Assembly: GCA_023053545.1 (NCBI GenBank)
Contig: JAKZAN010000109.1
Span: forward strand, 37,042 to 101,041
Direction of reading: 5' to 3'
Source of the DNA: Lepidurus packardi
Taxonomy: Eukaryota > Arthropoda > Branchiopoda > Notostraca > Triopsidae
DNA length: 64,000 nt
Shown here piece by piece: positions 1 through 7,888 of the stretch (its first letter is position 1; each line of letters begins with the position of its first letter). Position numbers and translations under genes: made by a program. The notes below the pieces were generated by a model, which was given only the letters and a program-made list of their open reading frames with translations, ran no database searches and was not told the DNA's origin.

Positions 1-212
1 GGAATGTTCTTAACCGTTAATTTGGACAATGGATGCGCAATTTTCGAGAAATTGTTAATAAATCGACGGTAATAGCCAACTAAACCCAGAAAGGATTGGA
101 CTTCCTTGACGGTGGTCGGTGTAGGGTAGTTATAGATTGCGGATACTTTGTCGGGGTCGGGTTCAATACCTTGGGCGGAAACGATGTGTCCAAGATACTT
201 GATTTGTCGTGC
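1..212 (-). pseudogene. pol: Reverse transcriptase fragment of the outer retrotransposon
   Basis: Minus-strand translation from 212 down to 1 gives an open stretch with KYLGHIVSAQGIEPD, then KVSAIYNYPTPTTVKEVQ, then SFLGLVGYYRRFINNFSKIA. These are the conserved segments just after the YxDD catalytic box of Ty3/Gypsy RT (fingers/palm to connection toward RNase H). The catalytic box and everything N-terminal to it are absent, and upstream sequence is gag-like and in another frame, so this is an internally deleted remnant. It runs off the left edge, where RNase H would follow. Family assignment is firm; function is lost. Confidence 0.85.
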
Positions 213-214
213 TT

Positions 215-418
215 TGTTTGTTTCGTGGGACCTTCTGCCTCTAGGATAGAAAAATCCTCTTTTCTTTTGGAAGGACCAGGTATCGGTTCTTCATGGCTAT
301 TTCTTCTGCGTGGAGCGCACTTAGCACAATATTTTTGAGTGTTGTGACTCTTTTTAAATGGTTTATCACATTTAATACATAGATAAGTCCATGGATTAGG
401 GTCATCCCAATCCTCCAT
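215..418 (-). pseudogene. Gag C-terminal-like segment with a CxxC...CxxC zinc motif (outer element)
   Basis: A minus-strand frame opens with an ATG at 418 and carries MEDWDDPNPWTYLC, then CIKCDKPFKKSHNTQKYC followed by AKC and a basic stretch. The cysteine spacing is C-x2-C-x13-C-x2-C, resembling a small zinc ribbon rather than the usual CCHC retroviral knuckle. Its position between the gag core (607-448) and RT (212-1) suggests the nucleic-acid-binding C-terminus of gag. The frame differs from both neighbours, so at least two frame breaks or deletions separate them. The frame stays open down to 80, but below about 212 it runs over RT sequence out of frame, so I end it at 215. Role is inferred from position and composition. 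Confidence 0.5.
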
Positions 419-447
419 GAAAGGAGAAAGCAGTGGATAGATTGGTT

Positions 448-607
448 CTAGGCAAATGGGTGAATTGGTTTTGTACTAAACTCACAAGAGCACAAAAAAA
501 CACGTCCGATCACGGTTTTCGCCGTAGTGAGGGGCTGTGGGTTGGAAGGGTAGTTGTTCGGTAACTTTCCGAAACGCTTCAAAAAAGCCTCTTTGAACTT
601 TGGATAT
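448..607 (-). pseudogene. gag: Downstream half of outer-element gag, cut off by the nested insertion
   Basis: When the 8.7-kb insertion and one ATAT copy are ignored, the minus-strand gag frame of 9,734-9,288 continues without a break into 607 and onward (YPKFKEAFLKRFGKLPNN just past the join). It ends at a TAG at 450-448. The KFKEAFLKRF pattern is typical of the end of a retrotransposon capsid domain. After about residue 25 of this segment the sequence stops looking protein-like, so a frameshift before the stop is likely. This continuity is the main evidence that the plus-strand element landed inside this gene. Confidence 0.7.
604..607. repeat. Left target-site duplication (ATAT) of the nested element
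   Basis: ATAT immediately precedes the TGTCAC start of the left LTR and the same four bases follow the GTGACA end of the right LTR at 9,288-9,291. Duplications of 4-6 bp are the norm for Ty3/Gypsy integrases. Confidence 0.85.
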
Positions 608-687
608 TGTCACGGCTATATTTCGCATTGCTTGCTTTTTCTCACGCTTCGCTTTACTTATTTAGTTAAGATCAGCGTAACACCAGA

Positions 688-750
688 GGATCCATCCGCC
701 TGTGTACCGGATTACGCGTCCTGTACGGATACACCAGGCAGGATGGATCC
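688..750 (+). other. Long bulged hairpin inside the LTR
   Basis: Both ends are GGATCC. The 5' arm GGATCCATCC-GCCTG-TGTA-CCG pairs with the 3' arm ending GGCAGGATGGATCC, giving about 22 base pairs with three single-nucleotide bulges, all on the 3' arm, around a loop of roughly 16-18 nt. The same structure is present in the right LTR at 8,959-9,021. It may be an RNA structure in the R region or a leftover of a palindromic insertion; function is not shown by sequence. Confidence 0.7.
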
Positions 751-776
751 CTGAGAGTGAGGATGATGTTTGCAGT

Positions 777-795
777 TAACCAAGTCAGTTGGTTA
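777..795 (+). other. Small stem-loop TAACCAA-gtcag-TTGGTTA in LTR
   Basis: Perfect 7-bp stem with a 5-nt loop, immediately upstream of the initiator-like TCAGTCAGTC tract. Repeated in the right LTR at 9,048-9,066. It may be incidental or a promoter-proximal element. Confidence 0.45.
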
Positions 796-812
796 GAGAG
801 TTGAAGTACCAG

Positions 813-850
813 TCAGTCAGTCTGTTAGTGGGAGCGTAAGAGGGTAGACT
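813..850 (+). promoter_or_regulatory. Candidate TATA-less core promoter (Inr plus DPE-like)
   Basis: Two overlapping TCAGTC motifs (813-818 and 817-822) match the arthropod initiator consensus TCAGTY. Counting from A819 as +1, positions +28 to +32 read AGACT, matching four of five bases of the downstream promoter element RGWYV. Inr+DPE promoters without TATA are common in arthropod LTR elements. The call is inference from motifs only. Confidence 0.35.
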
Positions 851-950
851 CTCCTAGTAGTGTGTTAGGCAGTAGTCCTCTGTTTTTCATGTAGTGTTTT
901 CGTCCTCTTAACTTTACCACTGTAATCTTCCCGAATACAGTTCTGTAAAT

Positions 951-1042
951 CCACCTTTCCCGAACATTACTCTAATTCCTGACGGATTTGATGCCCTGTC
1001 AGATTTAGACGTGACAATTGGTGCATCGACCGGGAAAGGTGG
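951..1042 (+). promoter_or_regulatory. U5-PBS inverted repeat enclosing the LTR end and primer site
   Basis: CCACCTTTCCCG at 951-962 in U5 is the perfect 12-nt reverse complement of CGGGAAAGGTGG at 1,031-1,042, which overlaps the 3' end of the primer binding site. In genomic RNA this would form a stem closing a 68-nt loop that contains the LTR end and most of the PBS. Comparable U5-leader stems next to the PBS organise reverse-transcription initiation in retroviruses and yeast Ty elements. The function here is inferred. Confidence 0.6.
1019..1035 (+). other. Primer binding site, tRNA-Gly type
   Basis: TGGTGCATCGACCGGGA starts 2 nt after the LTR end. Its reverse complement TCCCGGTCGATGCACCA matches the 3' end of animal tRNA-Gly(GCC) (acceptor strand ...CCGATGCACCA) with one mismatch, as I recall that tRNA. 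The position and terminal TGG fit minus-strand primer sites of LTR elements. Confidence 0.8.
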
Positions 1043-1104
1043 TTTGATTGGTAAAGTTAGGCTACGTGTTTTGTGTTAGAACCTAACTAGGACTTGGGGG
1101 TTTC

Positions 1105-2678
1105 ATGAGTGACACTGGGGCGATCCCGAAGACCGAGGGAATCGGTAAAGGCGTTCCTTGCCCGAATCGCCAGGGTGCACGAATCCCAGGTGCCCCAACG
1201 TTGCCCCCAAGGGAGTCATCGTTCGCCCGTTCCGTGTCGGTACGCCGTCAGCCCGGAGAAAAGCGGAAGGAAGCAGTCACTCCCTCGTGGCTCCACTCTA
1301 AAAGCGCCAAACGAGCCATTGCTGCCTCGAGCCCACGGAAACCTACTCTGGAAGCGCAAGAGTTTCCGTGGAGCTCAGCTGACCCGTCCGAAGACGACGA
1401 AGCCGACCGCCCCCAGAATCCGGATCCAGACCTCACCTGCTACGCCGTTCCTAGCGAGCCGGAATCCAGCCCGGAAACCCCTCGCAGGAGGTACCAGTTC
1501 TCCGCGGTACGGGAAGAGTTGGAGGCGATTGAAAGGTCGACTATTGAAGCCGGCCGTACCACCCCTTCACCGCGAAGATCCGTTGTGAGACTCGTAGACC
1601 TCCTTGCCGAGCCAAACAGCCCTACAGCAACCATGGCAAACCCCGGTGCGCCCGGTAGGTTGCGGAAGGCGATGAGTGCGCCGCGGTTCGCGGGAACCCA
1701 CGATGAGGACCCCCTACGCTTCTTGGCCAAGTACGAGCAGATTGCCGTTTTCAATGGATGGAGTGACCAAGATCAGCTCGAATGCTTCGGCACCAGTCTC
1801 GACGGTCTGGCAGACACGTGGTACCACAACAAATATCCCATTGGTGTATCGTCTCCACCGTCCTGGGGAGTGTTGAAAGGCGAGTTTTGCAAATTCTTCG
1901 TCCCGCAGGGGCGGGTCTTGCGTAACACCGCCCGCCTGCAGATGCGTGTACAACACCCCGAGGAAAGTGTGAATGCATACTACCTGGATGTAATCAACAT
2001 GTGCCGCGAAGTGCACCCCACCATGTCAGATTATAGCAAGCTTAACCACTTGTTTCGCGGTTTACGGCCCGCCTTGGTGGAGCCGTTATCACGCGCGAAT
2101 GTGCAAACATGCGAAAAGTTTTTGGAAGAGGCGAACCTCCTGGAGTTCAGCCAGGAGAGAAGCCGGGTGTCGCAATCGTGGTGGACCAGCGTGATGAGAA
2201 ACGAAGAGGCCAGTGCAAGGCAGGCCGCAATAGCCGGTGTGAACGTGTGGGGACAAGGACCCCCCACCCCTGTTGTGCCGGTTGAACCTCCAAGGCCGAG
2301 AAACGGTTCGTCGGCGGAATCTGGTGCCCTCGAGGAGGCCGTTCAGAAACTCGCCGGTGAATTCCAGCAGTTCCGCGAAAGTTTCGCGAAACCGCCAGGT
2401 AAGGTTGGCCGTCCTTATTCCCCAACTCGTCCCTATCCCCCCATCCCCGCACGCATGATGGGAAGCCTATTTGTTACCGCTGTAGGAAACCAGGGCACAT
2501 TGCACGTTACTGTGCCAATCCCGAGTCCACGGAACGTGGGCCAAACCACAAGGGAAGCGGGAAGGGAAAGGGGGATAAAGAATCTCAGAACAGGGATAGG
2601 GGTGGCAAGTCGAGATTGGATAGACCATCAGGACGGCGCTCGGATAGCGATAGAGAAGATTCGTGTTCGGAAAACTAA
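1105..2678 (+). pseudogene. gag: gag polyprotein of nested element, with a frame break before the zinc knuckle
   Basis: Starts at ATG 1,105, 70 nt past the PBS. Residues 1-190 are Pro/Ser/Arg-rich and low in structure. Residues about 190-350 are a retrotransposon capsid-like domain (APRFAGTHDEDPLRFLAKYE, then FGTSLDGLADTWY, then LNHLFRGLRPAL). A Glu/Gln-rich helix (LEEAVQKLAGEFQQFRES) follows. The frame then runs to a stop at 2,718 without a zinc knuckle. The knuckle is present in the -1 frame at 2,472-2,513, and that frame ends at TAA 2,676-2,678. The switch point lies between about 2,437 and 2,465, beside a C6 run (2,437-2,442), consistent with loss of one base or a sequencing error. Gag packages element RNA into particles in the cytoplasm. 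Confidence 0.85.
2472..2513 (+). other. CCHC zinc knuckle of gag nucleocapsid
   Basis: Translation of 2,472-2,513 gives CYRCRKPGHIARYC, a perfect C-x2-C-x4-H-x4-C knuckle for binding element RNA. A basic, Gly/Lys/Arg-rich tail follows up to the TAA at 2,676. It is in the -1 frame relative to the capsid part, and in the zero frame for the slippery site at 2,669. Confidence 0.9.
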
Positions 2679-2708
2679 AAAGGGCGGCTCCGGGGGGCGG
2701 AGTCGCCC
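2669..2708 (+). promoter_or_regulatory. -1 programmed ribosomal frameshift signal at the gag/pol junction
   Basis: In the knuckle frame the codons read G GAA AAC followed directly by TAA, a GGAAAAC heptamer of the X-XXY-YYZ type (compare the GGA-type slippery site G GAU UUA of MMTV). After a 6-nt spacer (2,676-2,681) comes a hairpin: 2,682-2,692 pairs with 2,698-2,708 over 11 bp (10 Watson-Crick plus one G-U) around a GGGGG loop. A -1 slip moves the ribosome into the protease-pol frame, which is open here. All three parts (heptamer, spacer, stem) are of canonical size. This would set the Gag to Gag-Pol ratio. Confidence 0.85.
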
Positions 2709-2739
2709 AGGTCATTGAGATCCCCCTCTTATGTGTGTT

Positions 2740-3075
2740 TTGTCCCAACCTCGTCAGAGAAAAGGTAGTGTGTAATGGAGTCGAAACGATAGCCATAATC
2801 GACACTGGTGCGGCCGTGAGCGTGGTTTCCGAAGATTGGGCCTTACGTAACCAGGCGTAGCTGGTAGCCTGGGAGGGACCCGAGATAGTTGTAGCAAACG
2901 GCGAGCGTGCACAGATTCGAGGTGGTGTGAATATCGGGGTTCGACTCGCAGGGAAGGAGGTATACACGAAAGCCGTTGTCTTTAACAACGGCTTGGCAGA
3001 ACTGATCATAGGCAACGATTTGCTTAGGCAATTAGGTGATGTGACCCTCCGATATAGGGATGATGGGTTTACCCT
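2740..3075 (+). other. Aspartic protease domain (interrupted by TAG)
   Basis: AIIDTGAAVSVVS (Asp codon at 2,801) is the catalytic D-T-G-A motif of retropepsins. The C-terminal part AELIIGNDLLRQLGDV (about 2,997-3,045) matches the conserved I-[IL]-G-x-[DN] flap/terminal region. TAG at 2,858 separates them, so a full protease cannot be made without a readthrough event. Confidence 0.85.
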
Positions 3076-4800
3076 CGCAGGTCATCGGGAAAGTGAGGAA
3101 AAGCCCATCGGAGATAGCGCTAGCAACGTAATTGCACAGGCGACCTGTTGCCTAAAGAGGGTTAAAAACAAGGACAAAACGGTAGTGGGAATGCTCAATG
3201 CCACCGAGCTAGATGGAACCAGGGAAACTAGAGCCGATCGAAAGCCGAGTGTACAGGGACGAGTGGAGCTGCCAATTATCCTTTCCAACGAGGAAAATAA
3301 AATAACTGGGGTAGTAGAAATCCACGAGGAACGAGCAGAAAAGCAAGATAGGAGAATGAAGGATCAGATGGTAGGGAAGGCAAAGAAAACTACGAGCAAA
3401 GAACGAGAGTCTGAGGATCAAATTGAGGAATGTACGCCAGCTAGCTACGCTATAGTGGCTCCCGTAGCACCGCTCTCGGATGTCAAGGACGTTCCAAGCC
3501 TTGTGCATCCCGAGATCCTGCTGCGGGGAAGCCCTGCCACAGTACCCGTTTCAAATTTTCAAGCACAAACTGATCTTGCAGACTGTTCGAGAATTCCTCA
3601 ACAGGTGGCGCCCCTAGTCTCTCCATGTACTGACGCCCTTGCTAACGGCGTGAGTGCTCCACGAGAAACCCCCACAGGGCAACCCGAGATACACCACGAG
3701 GAATGTGCACGCGATACCGTTTGTGAGGAGGCCCTGACCTTCGTGAGGCAGATTCAGGATGTAGCTAGTGAGCTTAACACCGTGGTATGCGCGATCCAGG
3801 GACAACGGGAAATCACCTCCCCTGGTGAGGCGCGTGTGAGCGCAAGAACTGAAAAAGGGTGTTGGGGAATCCCTCTGGAGATACGGCGAGATACTGATGT
3901 AACGAAGAGCTTGCCCGTATCTATGTCTCTAGTAGCTAAATACCAAGAAGAGAGGGGAAGACATTCTACACCCCTCTCTCTAGTGCCACCCTTCTTGCGT
4001 TCCATGTGCATTTTTCTTTTTCAGGGATCTCCCCGCGAGACCGTCAACGGAGCTCTGCTAGTTGCCCCTCCCACGAAAACGGTAAACCAAGGCGCGAATT
4101 TGAATTTTTCCGCTGTTCGCCCGTTAACCCCCACCGAGGGCGAAACCAAAAGTACTGGCTCTGCCGCGAGAGAGGATTCCCACGGACTTGCGGTGGTGGA
4201 TGTGGTGTGCCACGAGGCAAGGTTAGGTCAGGACGAGGCATGGGACCCAGGAGGCACAGATTGTTGCGAAATTCTTTCAGAAATCCATAGCGAAAGTCCC
4301 AACTGTAGACCTCCTCTGACAAGTGAAAAAGCCGGAAGTGACAGTGACATAGACGTTAGTAAGATCGCTGACCCTACCTCTAGCGATCCCAGCGAGAGAG
4401 AGAATCCTTTCAGTTGCCTGTTGCTGGCCGCAAAAGGGAAAAGTCAAAAGAAGCAAGGTAGGCCGCTTAGGTTAGCCTCCTTGCAGGCCCACAAAATTCC
4501 CCCACGATCGGGAATACCCATTAATGTCCACCTTGTGAACCAGGGTTCAGACAAATGGGGCGAATGTAAACTAACACCGCCGTCTGAAGACGAAGCTCAG
4601 GATTTCCTGGTAGAACCCGAGAAGCGATTATTAATCGAAAAAGGGATCAGCTTAGGTCGAAGCATAACTACCTTTCAGGGTGGGTACGGTCCGGTAATGC
4701 TAGTAAACTTTGGTCCGGAGGCCCAATGGGTGGCTGCGGGGACAGTTTTAGGCAGTGTCGAAGACCAGGTACCCCACGTAGTGGAAGCAGAGGAAGGAGT
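3076..4800 (+). other. Unusually long PR-RT linker
   Basis: About 570 codons separate protease from RT. From 3,076 to about 4,480 the translation is hydrophilic, rich in Glu, Ser, Thr and Pro, with no domain I recognise. The last part (about 4,490-4,780: KIPPRSGIPINVHLV to QWVAAGTVLGSV) looks like the small beta-rich module often seen before RT in related animal Gypsy elements. The whole stretch is open, so it is probably translated. A strong splice-acceptor-like tract sits at 4,008-4,024. Confidence 0.6.
4008..4024 (+). promoter_or_regulatory. Candidate 3' splice site inside pol linker
   Basis: A tract of 12 consecutive pyrimidines followed by AG (TGCATTTTTCTTTTTCAG, then GG) at 4,007-4,024 closely matches a eukaryotic acceptor. 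A good donor-like CAGGTAAG is at 2,397-2,404 in gag. Whether they are used is unknown; a join between them would enter a reading frame with no recognisable domain. Confidence 0.3.
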
Positions 4801-4924
4801 AGTTACTGACGAGACCCTGGATGGCTGTATCTCTGATCGATTAGACGATGATCAAAGGCAAGCGCTTAGAGAGGTGCTAAGTAAGCATCGCCAGTGCTTT
4901 GCCGGGGGTTCAGAAGATTTAGGT

Positions 4925-5760
4925 GCATCCAACGTGGTAGAGCACGGAATAGATACGGGTAACGCAAATCCCGTTTCGCAGGTTCCCTACCGGAGCGCCT
5001 ACAGGGAAAAAGAGCTGATTAGGCAGCAGGTGGAAGAAATGATAGAGGCAGGGGTGGTAGAACCATCAAGCAGTCCATGGTCTTCCCCCGTAGTTTTGGT
5101 AAAGAAGAAAGACGGTACTTGGCGCTTTTGCGTTGACTACCGGAGGCTAAATTCCGTCACGATCAAGGACGTTTATCCTTTGCCCAGGACGGATGATGCC
5201 TTGGACTCCATGCAAGGTTCGAAATTCTTCAGCACTTTAGACCTCATGTCAGGTTCCTGGCAAGTAGGAGTAAAGGAGGAAGATAGGGAGAAAACGGCAT
5301 TCATAACACCGGATGGCCTATACCAATTCACGAAAATGCCATTTGGGCTTTGTAACGCACCGGCCACCTTTCAAAGGATGATGGACGTTATCTTAGCAGG
5401 TTTCAAGTGGCAAATTTGTCTAATCTATCTAGACGATGTGGTAATTTTCTCCAAAACTTTCGAGAAGCATGTGGTAGATGTTGACGCCATTTTGGCATGC
5501 TTAGGTAAAGCAGGACTGAAGTTAAAACCCAGCAAATGTCACTTTGGCTGCGAAACTGTTCAGGTGCTTGGGCACATAGTGGACCAGGAGGGTATTAGGC
5601 CGGATGACGGTAAATTAACAGCCGTCACGGATTTTCCAACGCCGGCAAATCTTACGGCGGTTCGTAGTTTCACGAGCCTATGCTCGTATTACAGAAAATT
5701 AGTGAAAGATTTTTCAGCTAGGGCCGAACCTCTCTCAAGGCTTACAAAATTAAATACACC
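4925..5760 (+). other. Reverse transcriptase domain
   Basis: Conserved Ty3/Gypsy RT blocks appear in order: VEPSSSPWSSPVVLVKKKDG, RFCVDYRRLN, FFSTLDLMSGSWQV, MPFGLCNAPATFQR, YLDD (5,426-5,437) and VQVLGHIVDQEGI, then SLCSYYRKLVKDFS. The catalytic Asp residues (LDL and YLDD) are present. It would copy element RNA to cDNA in cytoplasmic particles, primed by the tRNA at 1,019-1,035. Confidence 0.95.
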
Positions 5761-5814
5761 ATTTGTATGGGGTGTCGAGCAACAGTCTGCTTTTGAAGAC
5801 CTCAAGCAAGCTCT

Positions 5815-6220
5815 TGTTTCGGCGCCTATTCTAGCTCACCCAGAGTTGGATGGTGAATTTGAGATCCATCCTGACGCATGTGATTTTGGCATAGGAGCGG
5901 TTCTGGCACAGCGCCAAGATGGCGAAGAGCGGGTTATCGCTTATGCGAGCCGGCTCCTTAATAAAAGTGAACGGAATTATTCCACCACCGAGAAAGAATG
6001 CTTAGCCCTCGTATGGGCTGTAAAGAAATTTAGGCCGTATGTTTGGGGTAAACCCTTTAAAGCTGTCACAGACCATCACGCATTGTGTTGGCTAATGACC
6101 AAACGGGAGTCCACAGGGCGGTTAGCTAGGTGGGCCCTCGCTCTGATGGAATACGAGTTTCAAATCGTACATCGGAGTGGGAGGGCTCATAATGATGCTG
6201 ACCCTCTGTCACGCAACCCC
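5815..6220 (+). other. RNase H domain
   Basis: FEIHPDACDFGIGAVLAQ (catalytic Asp at 5,873; the usual TDAS reads PDAC here), TTEKECLALVWAV (catalytic Glu), AVTDHHALCWL (catalytic Asp) and RAHNDADPLSR (final Asp) are all present. It degrades RNA in RNA:DNA hybrids during reverse transcription. The T to P change just before the first Asp is unusual. Confidence 0.93.
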
Positions 6221-6499
6221 GTTGACCCCCCAGCTGGAGAAGGCGACGACAACGGCCCGGTAGTGTTCGGGATTGGTGTCCAAGCAGTTGATACTCGTTT
6301 AGCTGATGTGGAACAAGAACAACGTTCAGATCCGAGATGGGCAAAGCTTATTGCCATCTTGGAAACACTTAATCCGCGGGCCGTACAGAGGCGCCAAGTC
6401 GTGCAATACACGATGAAGGAGGGAAAACTTTTTCGGGTTTTAGTGAGAAACGGCGAATGTCGCCTAAGGCTCTGCGTACCTGCTTCTCTGAAAAGGGAG

Positions 6500-7450
6500 G
6501 TTCTGTACGCCTGTCATGACGATGTCACTGCTGGCCATTTAGGTCTCAAAAGAACCTGGGACAAGATCAGCAAAAGGTACTATTGGCCTAAAATGATCAC
6601 GGAAGTAGCTCGTTACGTCGCCTCCTGTACGGATTGTCAAACCCGGAAAGGAGAAGCGACGAAAAAGAAAGGGCTAATGGTCCCGATCTAGGTTGACAGG
6701 CCCTTCGAAAAAGTCTTAATTGATCTGCTTGGCGCGTTCCCCGAGACCCCGCGCGGTAACAAGCACATTATTGTAGCAGTCGACTATCTAACGAAGTGGG
6801 CTGAGACCAAGGCTGTCCCATCAGCTTCGGCCGAGGAAGTTGCCAAATTCTTCGTGCAACAACTCGTGTTGAGACATGGGGCACCGGAGACTTTGATAAG
6901 CGATAGAGGTACCTGCTTTACAGCCGAGTTTACTGAGGAGTTGATTAGGATTCTTCAAACTAATCACGCTACGACTACGGCCTATCATCCCCAATGTAAT
7001 GGTTTAACCGAACGCCTCAATCACACTCTAGCGGACATGCTTTCCATGTACGTAAGCAGCGACCACCGTGATTGGGATGAGTGCTTAGACGCGGTGATCT
7101 TCGCGTACAATACGGCGAGGCAGGAGTCCACCGGGTACTCCCCATTCTATCTCCTCTACGGGAGGGAGCCAAAACTCCCACTCGATGTGGCGATGGGTGC
7201 CAATGCCGAGGTAGACGAGATGGACGACTCCGCTGACATAAGCAGAGCGGGTCAAATGGCAAGTCGTATCGCAGAAGCTTTTAGCGCGGTAAGACAACGC
7301 CTGGGTAAAGTGCAGGCAAAACAAAAGGAGCGCTATGACGAATCTCACGAGGAGCGTTTCTACGATGTTTATACTCCGGTTCGGAAAGTGGGGAAGTCGG
7401 AAAAACTTCTCCATCGCTTCTTTGGCCCATATAAGATTCTCCGTAGGACG
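6500..7450 (+). other. Integrase: zinc domain, D-D-35-E core and GPY/F module
   Basis: The HHCC zinc domain has His at 6,515 and 6,536 and CTDC at 6,626-6,637. The core has Asp at 6,722 (VLIDLLGAF), Asp at 6,902 (LISDRGTCF) and Glu at 7,010 (NGLTERLNH), with 35 residues between the second Asp and Glu as expected. The GPY/F module is FFGPYKILRR at about 7,418-7,447. TAG at 6,689 falls between zinc domain and core. The sequence before the GPY/F motif (SHEERFYDVYTPVRK) seems to lack the usual PGD-type turn, suggesting a small in-frame deletion. Inserts cDNA into the host genome; the flanking 4-bp duplication fits. Confidence 0.93.
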
Positions 7451-7888
7451 TCTCCCGTAGATTACGAGGTCCAGGGGGTAAAAAGGCGGAAATCCGACAT
7501 AGTCCACATTTCTCGCCTGAAACCCTTTGTAGACAGAGTTAACGACTTCGACGAACCAACTCTGTTCGTCAAGTTGGGAGACGAGCGAGATCTCGAAGTG
7601 CGCAATCGGACACTCGAGGTATCGGGTGAAGCTAGCGAGTTGGCGATAGAACCTGCTGACTTGCTTACCCACGAAGCGACCGGGGATGACAACGTAAACC
7701 CTCCGGAGCCTGAGGCTCGCGTTACGGAGAGAGTAACGTACAGTGCTCGCCCGGATAAGCCCGTGGGTTTACGACGATCTCAAAGGAATAAGGGGAAAGT
7801 CAGGTTCTATTGGTGCGATGACGACGAGGTGTAGGAAAGGAGGAGGGTTTAACGAGGAGCAACGGCGTTCTGGTTTCGGCAAGCTTAA

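Larger units (their letters stand above)
608..1016 (+). repeat. 5' LTR of nested element (409 bp)
   Basis: Repeated at 8,879-9,287 with offset 8,271; I find no difference between the copies by eye. Ends form the inverted repeat TGTCAC...GTGACA. No clear TATA box lies at a useful place (CTATATTT near 616-623 is at the very edge) and no AATAAA is visible. A TCAGTC initiator-like pair is at 813-822. Two hairpins (688-750 and 777-795) and one arm of a 12-bp inverted repeat (951-962) lie in the likely R/U5 part. Confidence 0.95.
2669..7834 (+). pseudogene. pol: pol polyprotein (PR-RT-RNase H-IN), two in-frame TAG codons
   Basis: A single frame entered by -1 frameshift runs from 2,669 to a TAG at 7,832-7,834, interrupted by TAG at 2,858-2,860 (inside protease) and TAG at 6,689-6,691 (between the integrase zinc domain and catalytic core). 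Domain order is protease, long linker, RT, RNase H, integrase with GPY/F. Homologous sequence continues in frame on both sides of each TAG, so they look like point mutations, possibly C to T in CAG codons. The C-terminus is charged (RRSQRNKGKVRFYW) and there is no chromodomain. All RT, RNase H and IN catalytic residues I can locate are intact. Total about 1,720 codons, long for the family because of the linker. Confidence 0.92.

Noticed and set aside
554-754. Plus-strand open frame across the left LTR border
   Set aside because: It spans the insertion junction and parts of two unrelated sequences, so it cannot be an evolved gene.
1109-1588. A 159-codon open frame overlapping the gag N-terminus in the +1 frame, strongly basic
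   Set aside because: It starts at GTG, 4 nt after the gag ATG, and has no recognisable domain. The region is GC-rich and several frames on both strands are open there, so an overlapping gene is not needed to explain it.
2858-2860. TAG in protease as programmed readthrough
   Set aside because: It lies inside the protease fold rather than at a polyprotein boundary. The gag/pol boundary already has a frameshift signal, and the downstream context does not match the readthrough motifs I know.
2399-4024. A firm intron joining gag to the pol linker
   Set aside because: Donor and acceptor motifs look good, but the joined frame enters sequence with no recognisable product and would remove protease. 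Kept only as a candidate acceptor signal.
6126-7692. Several minus-strand open frames opposite integrase and RNase H
   Set aside because: Antisense shadows of well-supported pol domains with no motifs of their own.
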